DNA of 64,000 nucleotides, taken from positions 1 to 64,000 of the forward strand of contig CP085711.1 in the NCBI GenBank assembly GCA_023823795.1, given 5' to 3'. A program made the translations under genes and the position numbers. The stretch comes from Bacillus sp. F19 (lineage in GTDB: Bacteria; Bacillota; Bacilli; Bacillales; Bacillaceae). The notes beneath the pieces were generated by a model, which was given only the letters and a program-made list of their open reading frames with translations, was not told where the DNA came from and ran no database searches. Shown piece by piece: positions 38,707 through 48,516 of this stretch. Each line of letters begins with the position of its first letter. Position 1 is the stretch's first letter.

Positions 38707-41700
38707 ATGAAGAAAAAAGTGATTAAAAGTGTTGCATCATTATCGATAGCCGCTCTTGTAATGTCGAATTTTACTTTCGTTCATGCAGAAGAAAATCAAA
38801 ATCCGGGACAAGCGCCAATTGTTGCGGAAGACCAAGGTTCTGAAGCAGGAATTAAGGTAAGTAATACTGAAAACTTTCCAAGTTCGTCAGCCATCACTTC
38901 AGATGACATGCAAGCCTTAAGGAATAAAGGCGAACAGAGTATCAAAGCACAGTATGAAAGAGAACAGAAAAACCGATTTGCAAAGAAAGACTCGCTAAAC
39001 GTAGAAGAAGAAACGTATAACCCAGATGACAAGGTTTCTGTTATTGTTCAATTAAAAGGACAAACAGTACCTCAATTGACTGCAAGTCAAGCTGGTGTTA
39101 CTCCAATGTCAGTAAGTAAGGGGAAAAGTCTTGTAAAAGAAGAAATTCAGTCAACGAAAAATGAAATCATGAGTACCTTAGATCTTGCTAAGTCGGGAAG
39201 TAACGGTATCAAGTTTAAGCATGAATTTAATACGGTTATGAAAGGATTTAGTATTAACGATATTAAATACAAAGATTTAGAAAATATAAAATCATTACCT
39301 AATGTTAAAGCAGTGACAATCCAACAGAAATTTTATCCTGCTGTAAATCAACAACATGATTTAACGGGGATTAAAAATGTATGGAATGGTTCAGCAGTAG
39401 GAAAGCCTACTGGTTACAAAGGTGAAGGTATGCTTATTGCAATCGTTGATACAGGTATCGACTTTACACACGAAGCGTTCCCAGATCCAAAAGACATGAG
39501 TAAAACACGAATCAAAACAGGAAAATTTAAACGAGAAGATGGTACAACATCATATAAAGTTGTCGACGGGTACGACTGGGCTGATCAAGATAGTGATGTT
39601 ATACCACACGTTGAACTTCCAGACTCAAATACAAGTTCACATGGTGTGCACGTAGCAGGTATTGCAGCTGGTTCTGGACCAGTGATTCAAGGGGTTGCGC
39701 CAGAAGCACAGCTTATCGCAGAGAAAGTGTTTTCTGATAAGCAACCAGGTGCGTTAACAGAAGATATTATAAAAGGAATCGACCATGCATCCTCATTAGG
39801 TGCAGATGTTATTAACATGAGTCTTGGATCATCTTCTTCATTTGATACAAGAAACCCTAACGATCCAGTAGGAATTGCAATTCGAAATGCAACAGATGAA
39901 GGTCACATTGTAGTTGTAGCAGCAGGTAATGCTTCAAATGCATATGCTGACCGTTCAGGCGGAATGGGACAAAGCATAAAAATCGGGCAAACACCTGATT
40001 TAAATAAAATTGGAACTCCTGGAGTGTATCCGGATTCATTTACGGTTGCAGCAGCAAATAATATCGTAACTAGTCATAAGTATACGTTCTCATCAAATGC
40101 TGCTTTAACAGCGGGAGGAACAGTCGGATCTTTCACTGGAGAAGGTCTTGACGATTGGCATTGGAACAATGACACAACGAAAGAATTTGAGTTAGTGTCG
40201 TTAGGGAATAACACAGATGGAACGCCAAAAATTGGTCAACTATCTGATTACGATGGTCTTGATGTAACAGGAAAAATCGTCTTAATTCAACGTGGTACGT
40301 TAAACTTGACAACAAAAGTTGTGAATGCACAGAAAAAAGGTGCTGCAGGGGTCATCATTTATAACCAACCAAATAAAGCACCGCTTGATAATCCAGTTGG
40401 ATTTGGATTAATTCCATATACGTTTATCAGCAATGAAGATGGAGTGAAGTTGGAAGATGCCTATAAAAAGCTAAACAGCGGCGGTATAGGTCCAGGGCCA
40501 GGACCAGGATCATATGCAGCAACTCCAAAACCAGTTAAATTTACGATTACAAATGATAAATTAGGGTCAGGCTTTAGAGAATCAAATGCAGGTCAGCCAA
40601 CAGACTTCACAAGTTGGGGAACAACAAGTGATTTATTGTTAAAACCTGAAGTAATGGCACCTGGACATGCGATTTATTCATCTGTACGTGTCGCTGCAGA
40701 TAAACATAATACGTATGAAAACCAAGATGGCACGTCAATGGCAGCTCCATACGTTGCGGGAGCGGTTGCAGATGTTATGCAAGGGTTAATCGCAAAGGGT
40801 TATCCAACTGGTACAAGAGCATTTGCCCAATTAACTAAAAATTTAATCATGAACACTGCGATTCCAGCAAAAAGAGATTATATAAATGAGGAAAATGGAG
40901 CAGACCGTCAAGATTACATGACTGAGTACCAACCAAGACGCCAAGGCGCAGGGATGATTCGACCAGATTTAGCGTTGAAATCACCAGTTGTTGTATCAGG
41001 CAAAGATGGTAAAGGAAGCATTAGTTTAAAAGAAATTGGCAATACGGCGACATTCACATTAACGGCTCAAAATCTTTCGAATAAAGAGGTTACGTACAAA
41101 GTAAACGGTACAGTAATGACTGATTATTTAAAAGATGCAGGGAAAGCAAATTCGGATAATATTCGTAGTCGTTATCTAGAAGATGCAAAATTAACAGTTG
41201 ATCAAAAGGAAATTACGATTCCGGCAAATTCAAATAAACGAGTGGAAGTAACCGTTTCACTTGCTGATTCAACTGTCAAAAATACGTTTGTCGAAGGATA
41301 TGTGTATTTAACACCAACTGACGACACTCTTCCAACGTTAAATGTTCCGTATAACGGATTTTATGGTGATTGGAATGAGCCAAGTGTAATTGATAATAAA
41401 GATACTAACATTTGGACAGCATCCAACTTAGGTACGCAATTAGCTGTTACAGGTGGAGGCAATTATTTCACCTATCAAGAACTATTTGGTCAACCAACTT
41501 CACCAGCACAAATCGCACTAGGAGATAAATACTATGTAATTCCTAGAGGTCTTTACCCAGTTCCAGCACTTGCGTTACTACGAAGTGTACGCAATCTAAA
41601 AGTGGATGTTGTCGATAAAGATCATAATGTTGTCACTCATTTATCAGATAGCAACTGGCTTTCAAAAGGTGACCCTTATACAAATGGCATGCCATTAAGG

Positions 41701-44700
41701 CTTGCACCAGACTGGACTTGGTATGGATGGAATGAAGCAGTTCCAGTTCCAGATGGACAATATTATTTTGCGATTACAGCAACGCCAGACGGGCCGAATC
41801 CAAAACCGCAAAAGACAATGTATATGCCAATGTATATAGATACAGCTGCACCAAAGATGAATGTTGTTCGTTCAGCAGGTTATGATGAAAAAACAAAGCC
41901 TGAAACAACGGATACAGGGAGCTATACAGTTCGATGGACGATGAATGACGGAGACGCTGGTAATGTTGGCGGCAATGTGTACATGGCACTTAATGGGTCT
42001 GAACAATTTAGCTATAAAGAAAACGTGAAACAAAATGCAGATGGTTCATATGAATTAAAAGTACCTGGCTTAGTAGAAGGTTTAAATATTATCCATGTAG
42101 CACCAGTTGATAAAGCTGGTAATATGGGAGAAGCTCATGTAATTATTGTCAATAAAACAAGTAAACATGCTTGGATTGATTTATCAACTGCAACATTAAA
42201 TGACAATCCTCCAAGTATGGCATGGGAAGCGAACGTTAAACCAGGTGACACCTTTAATTTGAATTTCAATGCTGTTGGAAGTGCTGATAGTGTGAAAAGT
42301 ATTCAGGCAGTCATATTAAGAAATTACAATGATCATAGTACAATCGTTGGAGAACCAATCGATATTGATATGACACAAAATGTCACACAAAAACCATACT
42401 TCGGTATCTATAAGGAGTTTTCAGTTAAAGGGAAAGTAACCATCCCATCGACAACGCCAAAAGGTAAATATGGTGTGAAATATTTTCTAATGGCAGAAGG
42501 TGAAAAATGGACGGATCCAGGAGTTCCGGCGGTTGGTATTCAGACATATCTGGATACAGATGCACCAACCATTACGTCATTAAATACAACTTCCATGAAA
42601 GCTTTTGTGAAAAACGATGGGGATCCTGTCTCGTTAATGCTGAACGCTTCTGCAGGAGATTTAATCAGTAATTCAAGAGGATTTAAAGTCGAGTTTTCAG
42701 TTGATGGCGGCGCACCAAAATCAATGGGAGCGAATTCAAACAACAGTACATTAACTCAAACATTCAGATACCCTGTTGTGTTACCAAGTGCGACTGGTGA
42801 TGATACACAAGATACTCATACGATTAAATTAATCGCAACCGATACATTAGGAAATGTAAGTGAATATCCATTTACTGTAAAATTAGCTTCAAGTAAAGTA
42901 ACTCTAAATTATACATTAAATGGACAAAGCAAGACACAAGATATCGCAATTCAAAAAGTTCAGAGTTCAAGTCAAACAGCATCGATTACGATGAAAGAGT
43001 CATTGAGCAGTGCAAAAATTTATGATGCAAATAAGGTATTTTATTCGGAACAAGGAGAACCAATAATTAGTGGTTACATTCAAACGCCAAATGGGAATTT
43101 AAATAGTACGGACCCAGTACTTGCTCCAATTTTATTACTTGGAAATCCTAATAATAGAGTATCAAGCACAAGCATCGGTTATACAAAAACCGGGATTACA
43201 TCATGGAATATTCCAGCAGATAGTTATTATTTCCAAAATCAACCAACTGGATACAATGATATTGGGGCTACCCCTCAAGGAGATAGTACGTTCCCGATTA
43301 CGATGGTTGACTTTTTAGGAAATGAAACAAAAATTGATGTTAAGATTCATAAAAATGCTTATATTCCAAAAATCAAATTTGATAACGGGATTATTGATCA
43401 TGAAAATAATGATACAGTTACACTCTTTACGTACGATTCAACATATACATTAAAAGGAACTGTAACGGCTTCTCAAGACCGATTCTGGGCTGTAATGCAT
43501 GATTGGAATCGTTCAATAAACGGCGAAAAAGCAACATTCAAAAATTTATTTGATAATAATTCAGCTTGGAGAGAGAATCCAGTAGATAATCCAGCTACTA
43601 TGGATATACCACAAGGCTATGAAATGGACACGGGTGTAAGAACATTTAGCTTCGATACAGGTGAACTACAACCAGGCGCTAACTTCTTTGAAATTGATGG
43701 TGGAAGTATCGTTGGTAGTAACCCAGCGCATGCAATGGCTGGTATTCATCCACTTGTAAAAAACATTATTGTATATCGTTTGGGTTCATCTGAAGGAGCA
43801 GACCAACCGTTAGCAACCAAAGCGGCAAATGCATTAACATGGGATCGCATTAAAGGAGAAAACAAACATCAATCATTATTAGTAACAAATTTAGCATTAT
43901 CAACTTTTGATGAAGCAAATCATGCAATCATCAGTTGGAATAGTAGCAATACAGATGTAATTAAAAATGACGGAACTGTCATTCGACCAGATCAAGATAC
44001 AAGTGTGACACTGATTGCGACAGCAACAGTTGGTGGTTCAACTGCAGTGAAAACATTCAATGTAACAGTTGCAGGAAAAGAAACGAATGATGATATTGCA
44101 GCAAATGAAGATTCTTCTAATATCACGTGGAATATAATACGTGGAGAAAACATTGATCTAAACGATCTGAATAGTGCATTATCACTACCTAAGTTCGGTT
44201 CAAATGGATCAAGAATTGAATGGACTTCTGATGATGTAAAACATGTCACAAATCAAGGACGTGTGTACAAACCGTTGTTTGATGAAGATGATGCACATGT
44301 AGAACTTGTTGCCAAAATTACACGTAATACAACAACTGTATACAAAACGTTTAACGTAACGGTTCTAAAAGATACAGAAAATAAAGAGCGAACAATTTTA
44401 CTTCGAGCATATCATTCGCTTTTAGGAACGGATTTACTAGGTGACAATAAATTATCAACAGAAATTACAAAAGATTTAGTATTACCAACAAGCTATGGAA
44501 ACGATGGTGTATCAATTACATGGATATCTACTAATCCAGATGTGATTTCTCCTGATGGAAAGGTGACTAGACCATCACAAAATACAGGAGTCTCTTTAAC
44601 TGCAATCTTCCGTTTAGGTGATGAAGGTATTGCAAATGAATATTCCTTCTATGTACGAAGTGAGGATACAGACACTTCAGCAGTTGTAGAAGCAGCAAAA

Positions 44701-45474
44701 GGTTCTCTTGTGTGGAATGCGATTAAGAAAGAAAATACAGATCAAAATGCTGTAACAACGAATCTAAACTTACCAACAACAGGTAATTATGATACGACAA
44801 TTTCATGGTCTTCAAGTGATCCAAAAATTATCTCGACAGATGGAAAGGTAAACCGCCAAAAAGCTAAAAAGCCAGGAGGACGTCAAGTTACGTTAACTGC
44901 TACGATCACTAAGGGAACTTCAAGCGTTACAAGAGTATTTGATTTAACTGTTGTAAATATCGTTGATCGTACAGCTCCAAAAGCACCATTCATCAATAAT
45001 ATCGATGATAATGACCTTTCAATCAGTGGTAAGACTGAAGCGAATGCAGCTGTTATTGTAAAAAATAAAACGAAGGTAATTGGAACAGGAACAGCAGATT
45101 CAAATGGAGTTTATCGTATTAAATTAGTTAAACAAAAAGCAGGTACAATTTTAACAGTATATGCTAAAGATGAAGTAGGAAATCAAAGTACTCCATCTAA
45201 AACTACAGTTTTAGATCGTACAGCGCCAGCTAAACCGATTATTTCAAGTGTGAAAGTAACAACTAAAGAAATTCAAGTACAAGGAAAAGCTGAAGCAAAT
45301 GCAACGGTTGTTGTACAAATCGGCAAGAAAGTAGTAAAAGTAAAAGTAGCAAGTAACGGTACTTTTGGAGTAAATTTACCAAAACAAAAAGGTAAATGGA
45401 CTATTACTGCATACGCGATTGATAAAGCAGGTAATATAGGTGTTAAGGTAACAAAAACTGTTACAATCAAGTAA
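38707..45474 (+). CDS. Giant secreted S8 serine protease (Vpr-like, 2255 aa)
   Basis: The signal peptide ends near FVHAEE (about 26), followed by an I9-type propeptide (VSVIVQLKGQTVPQL, then TVMKGFSINDIKYKDLENIK). The S8 catalytic domain has Asp248 (AIVDTGIDFTHEAF), His312 (SSHGVHVAG) and Ser677 (GTSMAAPYVAG). A PA domain is inserted at about 530-600 (KGAAGVIIYNQPNKAPLDNP) and an Fn3-like region follows the catalytic domain. About 1,300 further residues include four atrophied bacterial Ig repeats (pattern LTWDRIKGENK..., ISWNSSNTDVI, DGTVIRP, between about 1700 and 2090) and two C-terminal Big_6-type Ig domains introduced by DRTAP. No LPXTG or SLH anchor. B. subtilis Vpr has about 800 residues. 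ATG 38,707 follows GGGGGG; an upstream open frame to 38,656 lacks a signal sequence. Confidence 0.9.
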   Translation: MKKKVIKSVASLSIAALVMSNFTFVHAEENQNPGQAPIVAEDQGSEAGIKVSNTENFPSSSAITSDDMQALRNKGEQSIKAQYEREQKNRFAKKDSLNVEEETYNPDDKVSVIVQLKGQTVPQLTASQAGVTPMSVSKGKSLVKEEIQSTKNEIMSTLDLAKSGSNGIKFKHEFNTVMKGFSINDIKYKDLENIKSLPNVKAVTIQQKFYPAVNQQHDLTGIKNVWNGSAVGKPTGYKGEGMLIAIVDTGIDFTHEAFPDPKDMSKTRIKTGKFKREDGTTSYKVVDGYDWADQDSDVIPHVELPDSNTSSHGVHVAGIAAGSGPVIQGVAPEAQLIAEKVFSDKQPGALTEDIIKGIDHASSLGADVINMSLGSSSSFDTRNPNDPVGIAIRNATDEGHIVVVAAGNASNAYADRSGGMGQSIKIGQTPDLNKIGTPGVYPDSFTVAAANNIVTSHKYTFSSNAALTAGGTVGSFTGEGLDDWHWNNDTTKEFELVSLGNNTDGTPKIGQLSDYDGLDVTGKIVLIQRGTLNLTTKVVNAQKKGAAGVIIYNQPNKAPLDNPVGFGLIPYTFISNEDGVKLEDAYKKLNSGGIGPGPGPGSYAATPKPVKFTITNDKLGSGFRESNAGQPTDFTSWGTTSDLLLKPEVMAPGHAIYSSVRVAADKHNTYENQDGTSMAAPYVAGAVADVMQGLIAKGYPTGTRAFAQLTKNLIMNTAIPAKRDYINEENGADRQDYMTEYQPRRQGAGMIRPDLALKSPVVVSGKDGKGSISLKEIGNTATFTLTAQNLSNKEVTYKVNGTVMTDYLKDAGKANSDNIRSRYLEDAKLTVDQKEITIPANSNKRVEVTVSLADSTVKNTFVEGYVYLTPTDDTLPTLNVPYNGFYGDWNEPSVIDNKDTNIWTASNLGTQLAVTGGGNYFTYQELFGQPTSPAQIALGDKYYVIPRGLYPVPALALLRSVRNLKVDVVDKDHNVVTHLSDSNWLSKGDPYTNGMPLRLAPDWTWYGWNEAVPVPDGQYYFAITATPDGPNPKPQKTMYMPMYIDTAAPKMNVVRSAGYDEKTKPETTDTGSYTVRWTMNDGDAGNVGGNVYMALNGSEQFSYKENVKQNADGSYELKVPGLVEGLNIIHVAPVDKAGNMGEAHVIIVNKTSKHAWIDLSTATLNDNPPSMAWEANVKPGDTFNLNFNAVGSADSVKSIQAVILRNYNDHSTIVGEPIDIDMTQNVTQKPYFGIYKEFSVKGKVTIPSTTPKGKYGVKYFLMAEGEKWTDPGVPAVGIQTYLDTDAPTITSLNTTSMKAFVKNDGDPVSLMLNASAGDLISNSRGFKVEFSVDGGAPKSMGANSNNSTLTQTFRYPVVLPSATGDDTQDTHTIKLIATDTLGNVSEYPFTVKLASSKVTLNYTLNGQSKTQDIAIQKVQSSSQTASITMKESLSSAKIYDANKVFYSEQGEPIISGYIQTPNGNLNSTDPVLAPILLLGNPNNRVSSTSIGYTKTGITSWNIPADSYYFQNQPTGYNDIGATPQGDSTFPITMVDFLGNETKIDVKIHKNAYIPKIKFDNGIIDHENNDTVTLFTYDSTYTLKGTVTASQDRFWAVMHDWNRSINGEKATFKNLFDNNSAWRENPVDNPATMDIPQGYEMDTGVRTFSFDTGELQPGANFFEIDGGSIVGSNPAHAMAGIHPLVKNIIVYRLGSSEGADQPLATKAANALTWDRIKGENKHQSLLVTNLALSTFDEANHAIISWNSSNTDVIKNDGTVIRPDQDTSVTLIATATVGGSTAVKTFNVTVAGKETNDDIAANEDSSNITWNIIRGENIDLNDLNSALSLPKFGSNGSRIEWTSDDVKHVTNQGRVYKPLFDEDDAHVELVAKITRNTTTVYKTFNVTVLKDTENKERTILLRAYHSLLGTDLLGDNKLSTEITKDLVLPTSYGNDGVSITWISTNPDVISPDGKVTRPSQNTGVSLTAIFRLGDEGIANEYSFYVRSEDTDTSAVVEAAKGSLVWNAIKKENTDQNAVTTNLNLPTTGNYDTTISWSSSDPKIISTDGKVNRQKAKKPGGRQVTLTATITKGTSSVTRVFDLTVVNIVDRTAPKAPFINNIDDNDLSISGKTEANAAVIVKNKTKVIGTGTADSNGVYRIKLVKQKAGTILTVYAKDEVGNQSTPSKTTVLDRTAPAKPIISSVKVTTKEIQVQGKAEANATVVVQIGKKVVKVKVASNGTFGVNLPKQKGKWTITAYAIDKAGNIGVKVTKTVTIK

Positions 45475-45540
45475 TAAGTTTAATGGTGTTATAACGAGGC
45501 GAATTCCCTGATATAACCACTATTCAAACAAATTAAAAAA

Positions 45541-45592
45541 AGGCTGGGACCATATCTCGATTTTAAAAATCGAGATATACCCAGCTTTTATT
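45541..45592 (+). terminator. Strong terminator after the giant protease
   Basis: AGGCTGGG with CCCAGCTTT closes the outer stem, and TATCTCGATTTT pairs with AAAATCGAGATA inside. Confidence 0.85.
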
Positions 45593-45823
45593 TTTATTCA
45601 ATTTAATTGTTTTTTCACATATGTAGATAACATAAAGTTGCTTCCATGTAAGTCAGTATTAAGCGCCTAAATAAATTAGGTGCTTTTCTGATCTCGAGGA
45701 GGATGATGTTGCTAGGTTGTCATCCACTTGGAATGAGTATATCAACATAGTGGGCCGTTATTCGTTTATCCTTCCTGATGAAATCAGAGATGGTCGATTA
45801 CGCCCTTTAACATACTAGGAAAA

Positions 45824-45873
45824 GGACATAACGGAATCTTATCTCTTTTTCATGATAGGATTCCGTTATGTCC
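45824..45873. repeat. Hairpin repeat GGACATAACGGAATC
   Basis: GGACATAACGGAATC and GATTCCGTTATGTCC are perfect 15-bp arms around a 20-nt loop, not adjacent to any intact gene end. It looks like a small palindromic intergenic repeat and abuts the protease fragment. Confidence 0.6.
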
Positions 45874-45884
45874 GCTAATGCTTA

Positions 45885-46496
45885 TTGCGTGATTTGGTTC
45901 CATTGCTACACAAACCCCAAGGATATCATTCTATTCCAATGTTCTCTCTAAATTATGAACAAGGAACAGCAATCAAAGGGAAATTAACTTCCGGCAATGG
46001 CACATTCCATTTTGGTGATGCGAGTCAAGTAATAACAAGAGGGGATGTATTAGCTGACTTCATCTCTCGTGGTCCATCCCGAGTATTGTATGATATTAAA
46101 CCGGAAGTAACCGCACCTGGAGTTTCAGTATTATCGACTGTACCGTCCTATGTGCATGGACCCGATCAAATAGGGAATTATCAATACGCCTACGAGCGCC
46201 TATCCGGTACATCAATGGCGGCTCCTAACGTTTCAGGCGTGGCCGCGCTGTTATTACAAGCCGATCCGAAGGCCACACCATCTGAAGTGAAAGAAAAACT
46301 GATGAATACAGCTGATCCGTTAAATGGGGACTATAGTGTATTTGAAGTCGGGGCAGGACAAGTTGATCCGTACGAAGCGGTTCATTCTCAAACTCGAATC
46401 GAAGTAGTCGATAAGACGGAAGGAAAATATGATAAAAAAGGAAATCTAAAGACCATAAAAGAAGACACGGGAGCGATCAGCTTAGGCTTATTTTAA
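45885..46496 (+). pseudogene. S8 protease fragment with the catalytic-Ser region
   Basis: 203 codons, not starting at a natural N-terminus. The end of a PA domain (GYHSIPMFSLNYEQGTAIKG) is followed by FISRGPSRVLYDIKPEVTAP GVSVLSTVPS and the catalytic-Ser motif LSGTSMAAPNVSGVAALLLQ. It ends after KTIKEDTGAISLGLF with a premature stop. The Asp and His parts of the triad are missing. It is clearly divergent from the giant protease (GTSMAAPN against GTSMAAPY), so it is not a duplicate of it. Confidence 0.8.
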
Positions 46497-47131
46497 AAGC
46501 AATTTATTTTGGCGGCGGCACGACAGACTGATCAGAAAGGGAAATCTTCTTTCTGTCATGCTGTACGTGTCGTTTCGGCATTAAATGATCCGATAACCAC
46601 GGTCTGTAGGAAAACACCAACATTCCGTAGGTTCCTGTCCCATTTGCGGTCAGCCGCCATACCGAACGAGCCGAAAACATGAAAGCCAGAAAATGACGGG
46701 ATAAAAGCATATTAGATTGCAGGGTAAGCAGCCATTTACGGCTGCTTTTTCATTGTTCTTTTCCCTTTTGAATCCAAATCGTAAAACAGCGCAAGCCGAC
46801 TACTTTTCCAGCCGGCAGGTACCCGAACCTTTCCGACAGGAAACGAAGACGGCGAGTCAATCGATCAAGGGGCAAAAAACTTTTTTATTAAAATCGCTTT
46901 CGCAACATAAAAAACTTTTTATGCTAATCCCTTGACCGATTGCCTATACGTGTTTTTCGTTCTCCTTGCAAAAGGGGAAAAATCATCCCCCTTTGGGGAA
47001 CATCAGCGCTTCGGCTTCAAAAGGGACAACCCAAGATTAAAAAGAAAAGGAGGAAATGAAACAACCTTAAAAACATTCAAGAAAAAAGGAAAAGCAATAT
47101 CCAAAATCATTATTACAAAGGAGAATGAAGA
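46497..47131. other. GC-richer leader region of the RadC islet
   Basis: Composition changes here (GGCGGCGGCACGACAGACTG, CGAGCCGAAAACATGAAAGC). There is a terminator-like hairpin (AAGCAGCC/GGCTGCTTTTT, 46,727-46,751) and a mini-ORF ATGAAACAACCTTAA behind AGGAGG at 47,050. Open frames of 60-70 codons exist on both strands but have no ribosome sites or recognisable families. Confidence 0.5.
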
Positions 47132-47584
47132 ATGACTTTAGAATCTATTTTTGAAGTAGTGCGAATCAGACAGGAAATCAGGGAAGCAAAAGAAGTTTTT
47201 GCCGCATACAAGATAACTTCTCCAATGGATGCAGAGAAGCTTGCGGCATCCTATATTGCAGATGAGGACAGAGAGGTATTTCTCGTCATGATGCTTAATA
47301 CAAAAAATGAGGTAATAGGGCTACACCGTGCACACGTGGGAAGTTTAAATGCAAGTGTTGTTCATCCAAGAGAAGTGATGAAATCAGCTATTTTAAACAA
47401 CGCGGCATCTATTATCGTCAGTCATCAGCATCCCTCCGGTGACCCAACACCAAGCATGGAAGATATAAAAGTTACAAGGAGAATTGCTGATGCAGGGAAG
47501 ACCTTAGGAATAGCGCTTCTTGACCATATCATTGTAACCCATAAAGGAAACCATATAAGCTTGAAAGAAAAAGGCTATCTATAA
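47132..47584 (+). CDS. RadC-like JAB/MPN domain protein
   Basis: 150 residues, a stand-alone RadC JAB domain without the helix-hairpin-helix half of chromosomal RadC. The metal site is complete: GLHRAHVGSLNASVVHPREV then VSHQHPSGDPTPSMEDIKVT (His-x-His-x-Pro-Ser-Gly-Asp). Such short RadC/YeeS proteins are typical cargo of integrative elements, phages and plasmids; their function is unsettled. AAAGGAG precedes the start. It is followed by a zinc-ribbon gene in the same orientation, forming a two-gene islet. Confidence 0.85.
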   Translation: MTLESIFEVVRIRQEIREAKEVFAAYKITSPMDAEKLAASYIADEDREVFLVMMLNTKNEVIGLHRAHVGSLNASVVHPREVMKSAILNNAASIIVSHQHPSGDPTPSMEDIKVTRRIADAGKTLGIALLDHIIVTHKGNHISLKEKGYL

Positions 47585-47789
47585 GATTTAGAGCAAAGGG
47601 GCATAGCCCCTTTGTTTATATAAAATTAAAGATTAAAGATTATGAATAAATTTATAATCCTATACGAATGGAAGAAAAACATTCGTTTTTTCAAGTATTA
47701 GATACAGGCATCGAGCCTGTTATTGGCTGTTGCCGCAGCTCAATCCAAATTTATTAACCATGTTTAATCCCTTAAGGAGGAGAACAAGA

Positions 47790-48308
47790 ATGAATAAGAA
47801 AACATGTCCATATTGCGGAAGTAACATTAAAAAAATGAATGAATTTCAGTATTACTGCGGGTTCTGTGATATGAGAGTGAATTCAAATAGGGCAATGCAG
47901 AACAATGAAAGACTGGAAGTGAGGGTGAGTGAATTTGTAGCCGATCATTATATTGATAAGAACACTCCAGAATTAATGAATTTTTCAACTTACGAGCTTT
48001 TGTATATGTTAAAGTTTATCAGAAAAGAAAGAAGCGATATGTATCATCATATGAAAATTTTCCATCTGGCTGGTGAACAGGATGACACAGAGCGATATGA
48101 AGAGATAGAAAAAGAGACCGGCCGAAATTATATATATTTGTCCAAAAAAATGTTTGTTGTTGAAAATATCATTAGACTGAGATTAGGATATATACCTGTA
48201 AAAATAACAGAAACGTATTTGGTTAAGTATTTAGAAAACATAAAGAATGATAAAAAGGGCCCCATGATTATTCGCACAGAGCACGTTAAAAAGAATGGAA
48301 AAAAATGA
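47790..48308 (+). CDS. Zinc-ribbon protein of mobile-element type
   Basis: 172 residues from an ATG behind AAGGAGGAG; a longer frame from 47,730 lacks such a site. An N-terminal four-cysteine zinc ribbon, TCPYCGSNIKKMN then YYCGFCDMRV (Cys6, Cys9, Cys24, Cys27 approximately), is followed by a helical charged domain (MNFSTYELLYMLKFIRKERS DMY) and a basic C-terminus. The family has no assigned function; placement 200 bp after a RadC-like gene is typical of integrative-element cargo. Confidence 0.7.
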   Translation: MNKKTCPYCGSNIKKMNEFQYYCGFCDMRVNSNRAMQNNERLEVRVSEFVADHYIDKNTPELMNFSTYELLYMLKFIRKERSDMYHHMKIFHLAGEQDDTERYEEIEKETGRNYIYLSKKMFVVENIIRLRLGYIPVKITETYLVKYLENIKNDKKGPMIIRTEHVKKNGKK

Positions 48309-48516
48309 GTAATCGATATTAAAAATTATGACTTTCCATAATATATGTGAAGAGCCTTTTTGTATTGCAATTATCAATTCTGCGTAATTAGATTTCAGAA
48401 TTTAAATGAATATAAATTGGTTAAGCCTTTATATAGCAACGTTTAACGAAGGTATTATAAAATAGTTAATAGTTTTAAAATTTTAAAAAATATGAATATA
48501 TTTACTAGGTGATGAA

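Larger units (their letters stand above)
45475..45884. other. Gap with three hairpins
   Basis: The protease terminator, a small hairpin AAGCGCCTAA/TTAGGTGCTTT at 45,660-45,686, and the 50-bp hairpin described below. Confidence 0.6.

Noticed and set aside
43992-44249. Minus-strand ORFs inside the giant protease gene
   Set aside because: Shadows of repetitive Ig-domain codons; the plus-strand frame is continuous for 2255 codons.
46504-46935. Two overlapping opposite-strand ORFs of 68 and 72 codons in the GC-richer islet leader
   Set aside because: Neither has a ribosome site, they sit across a terminator-like hairpin, and I recognise no family.
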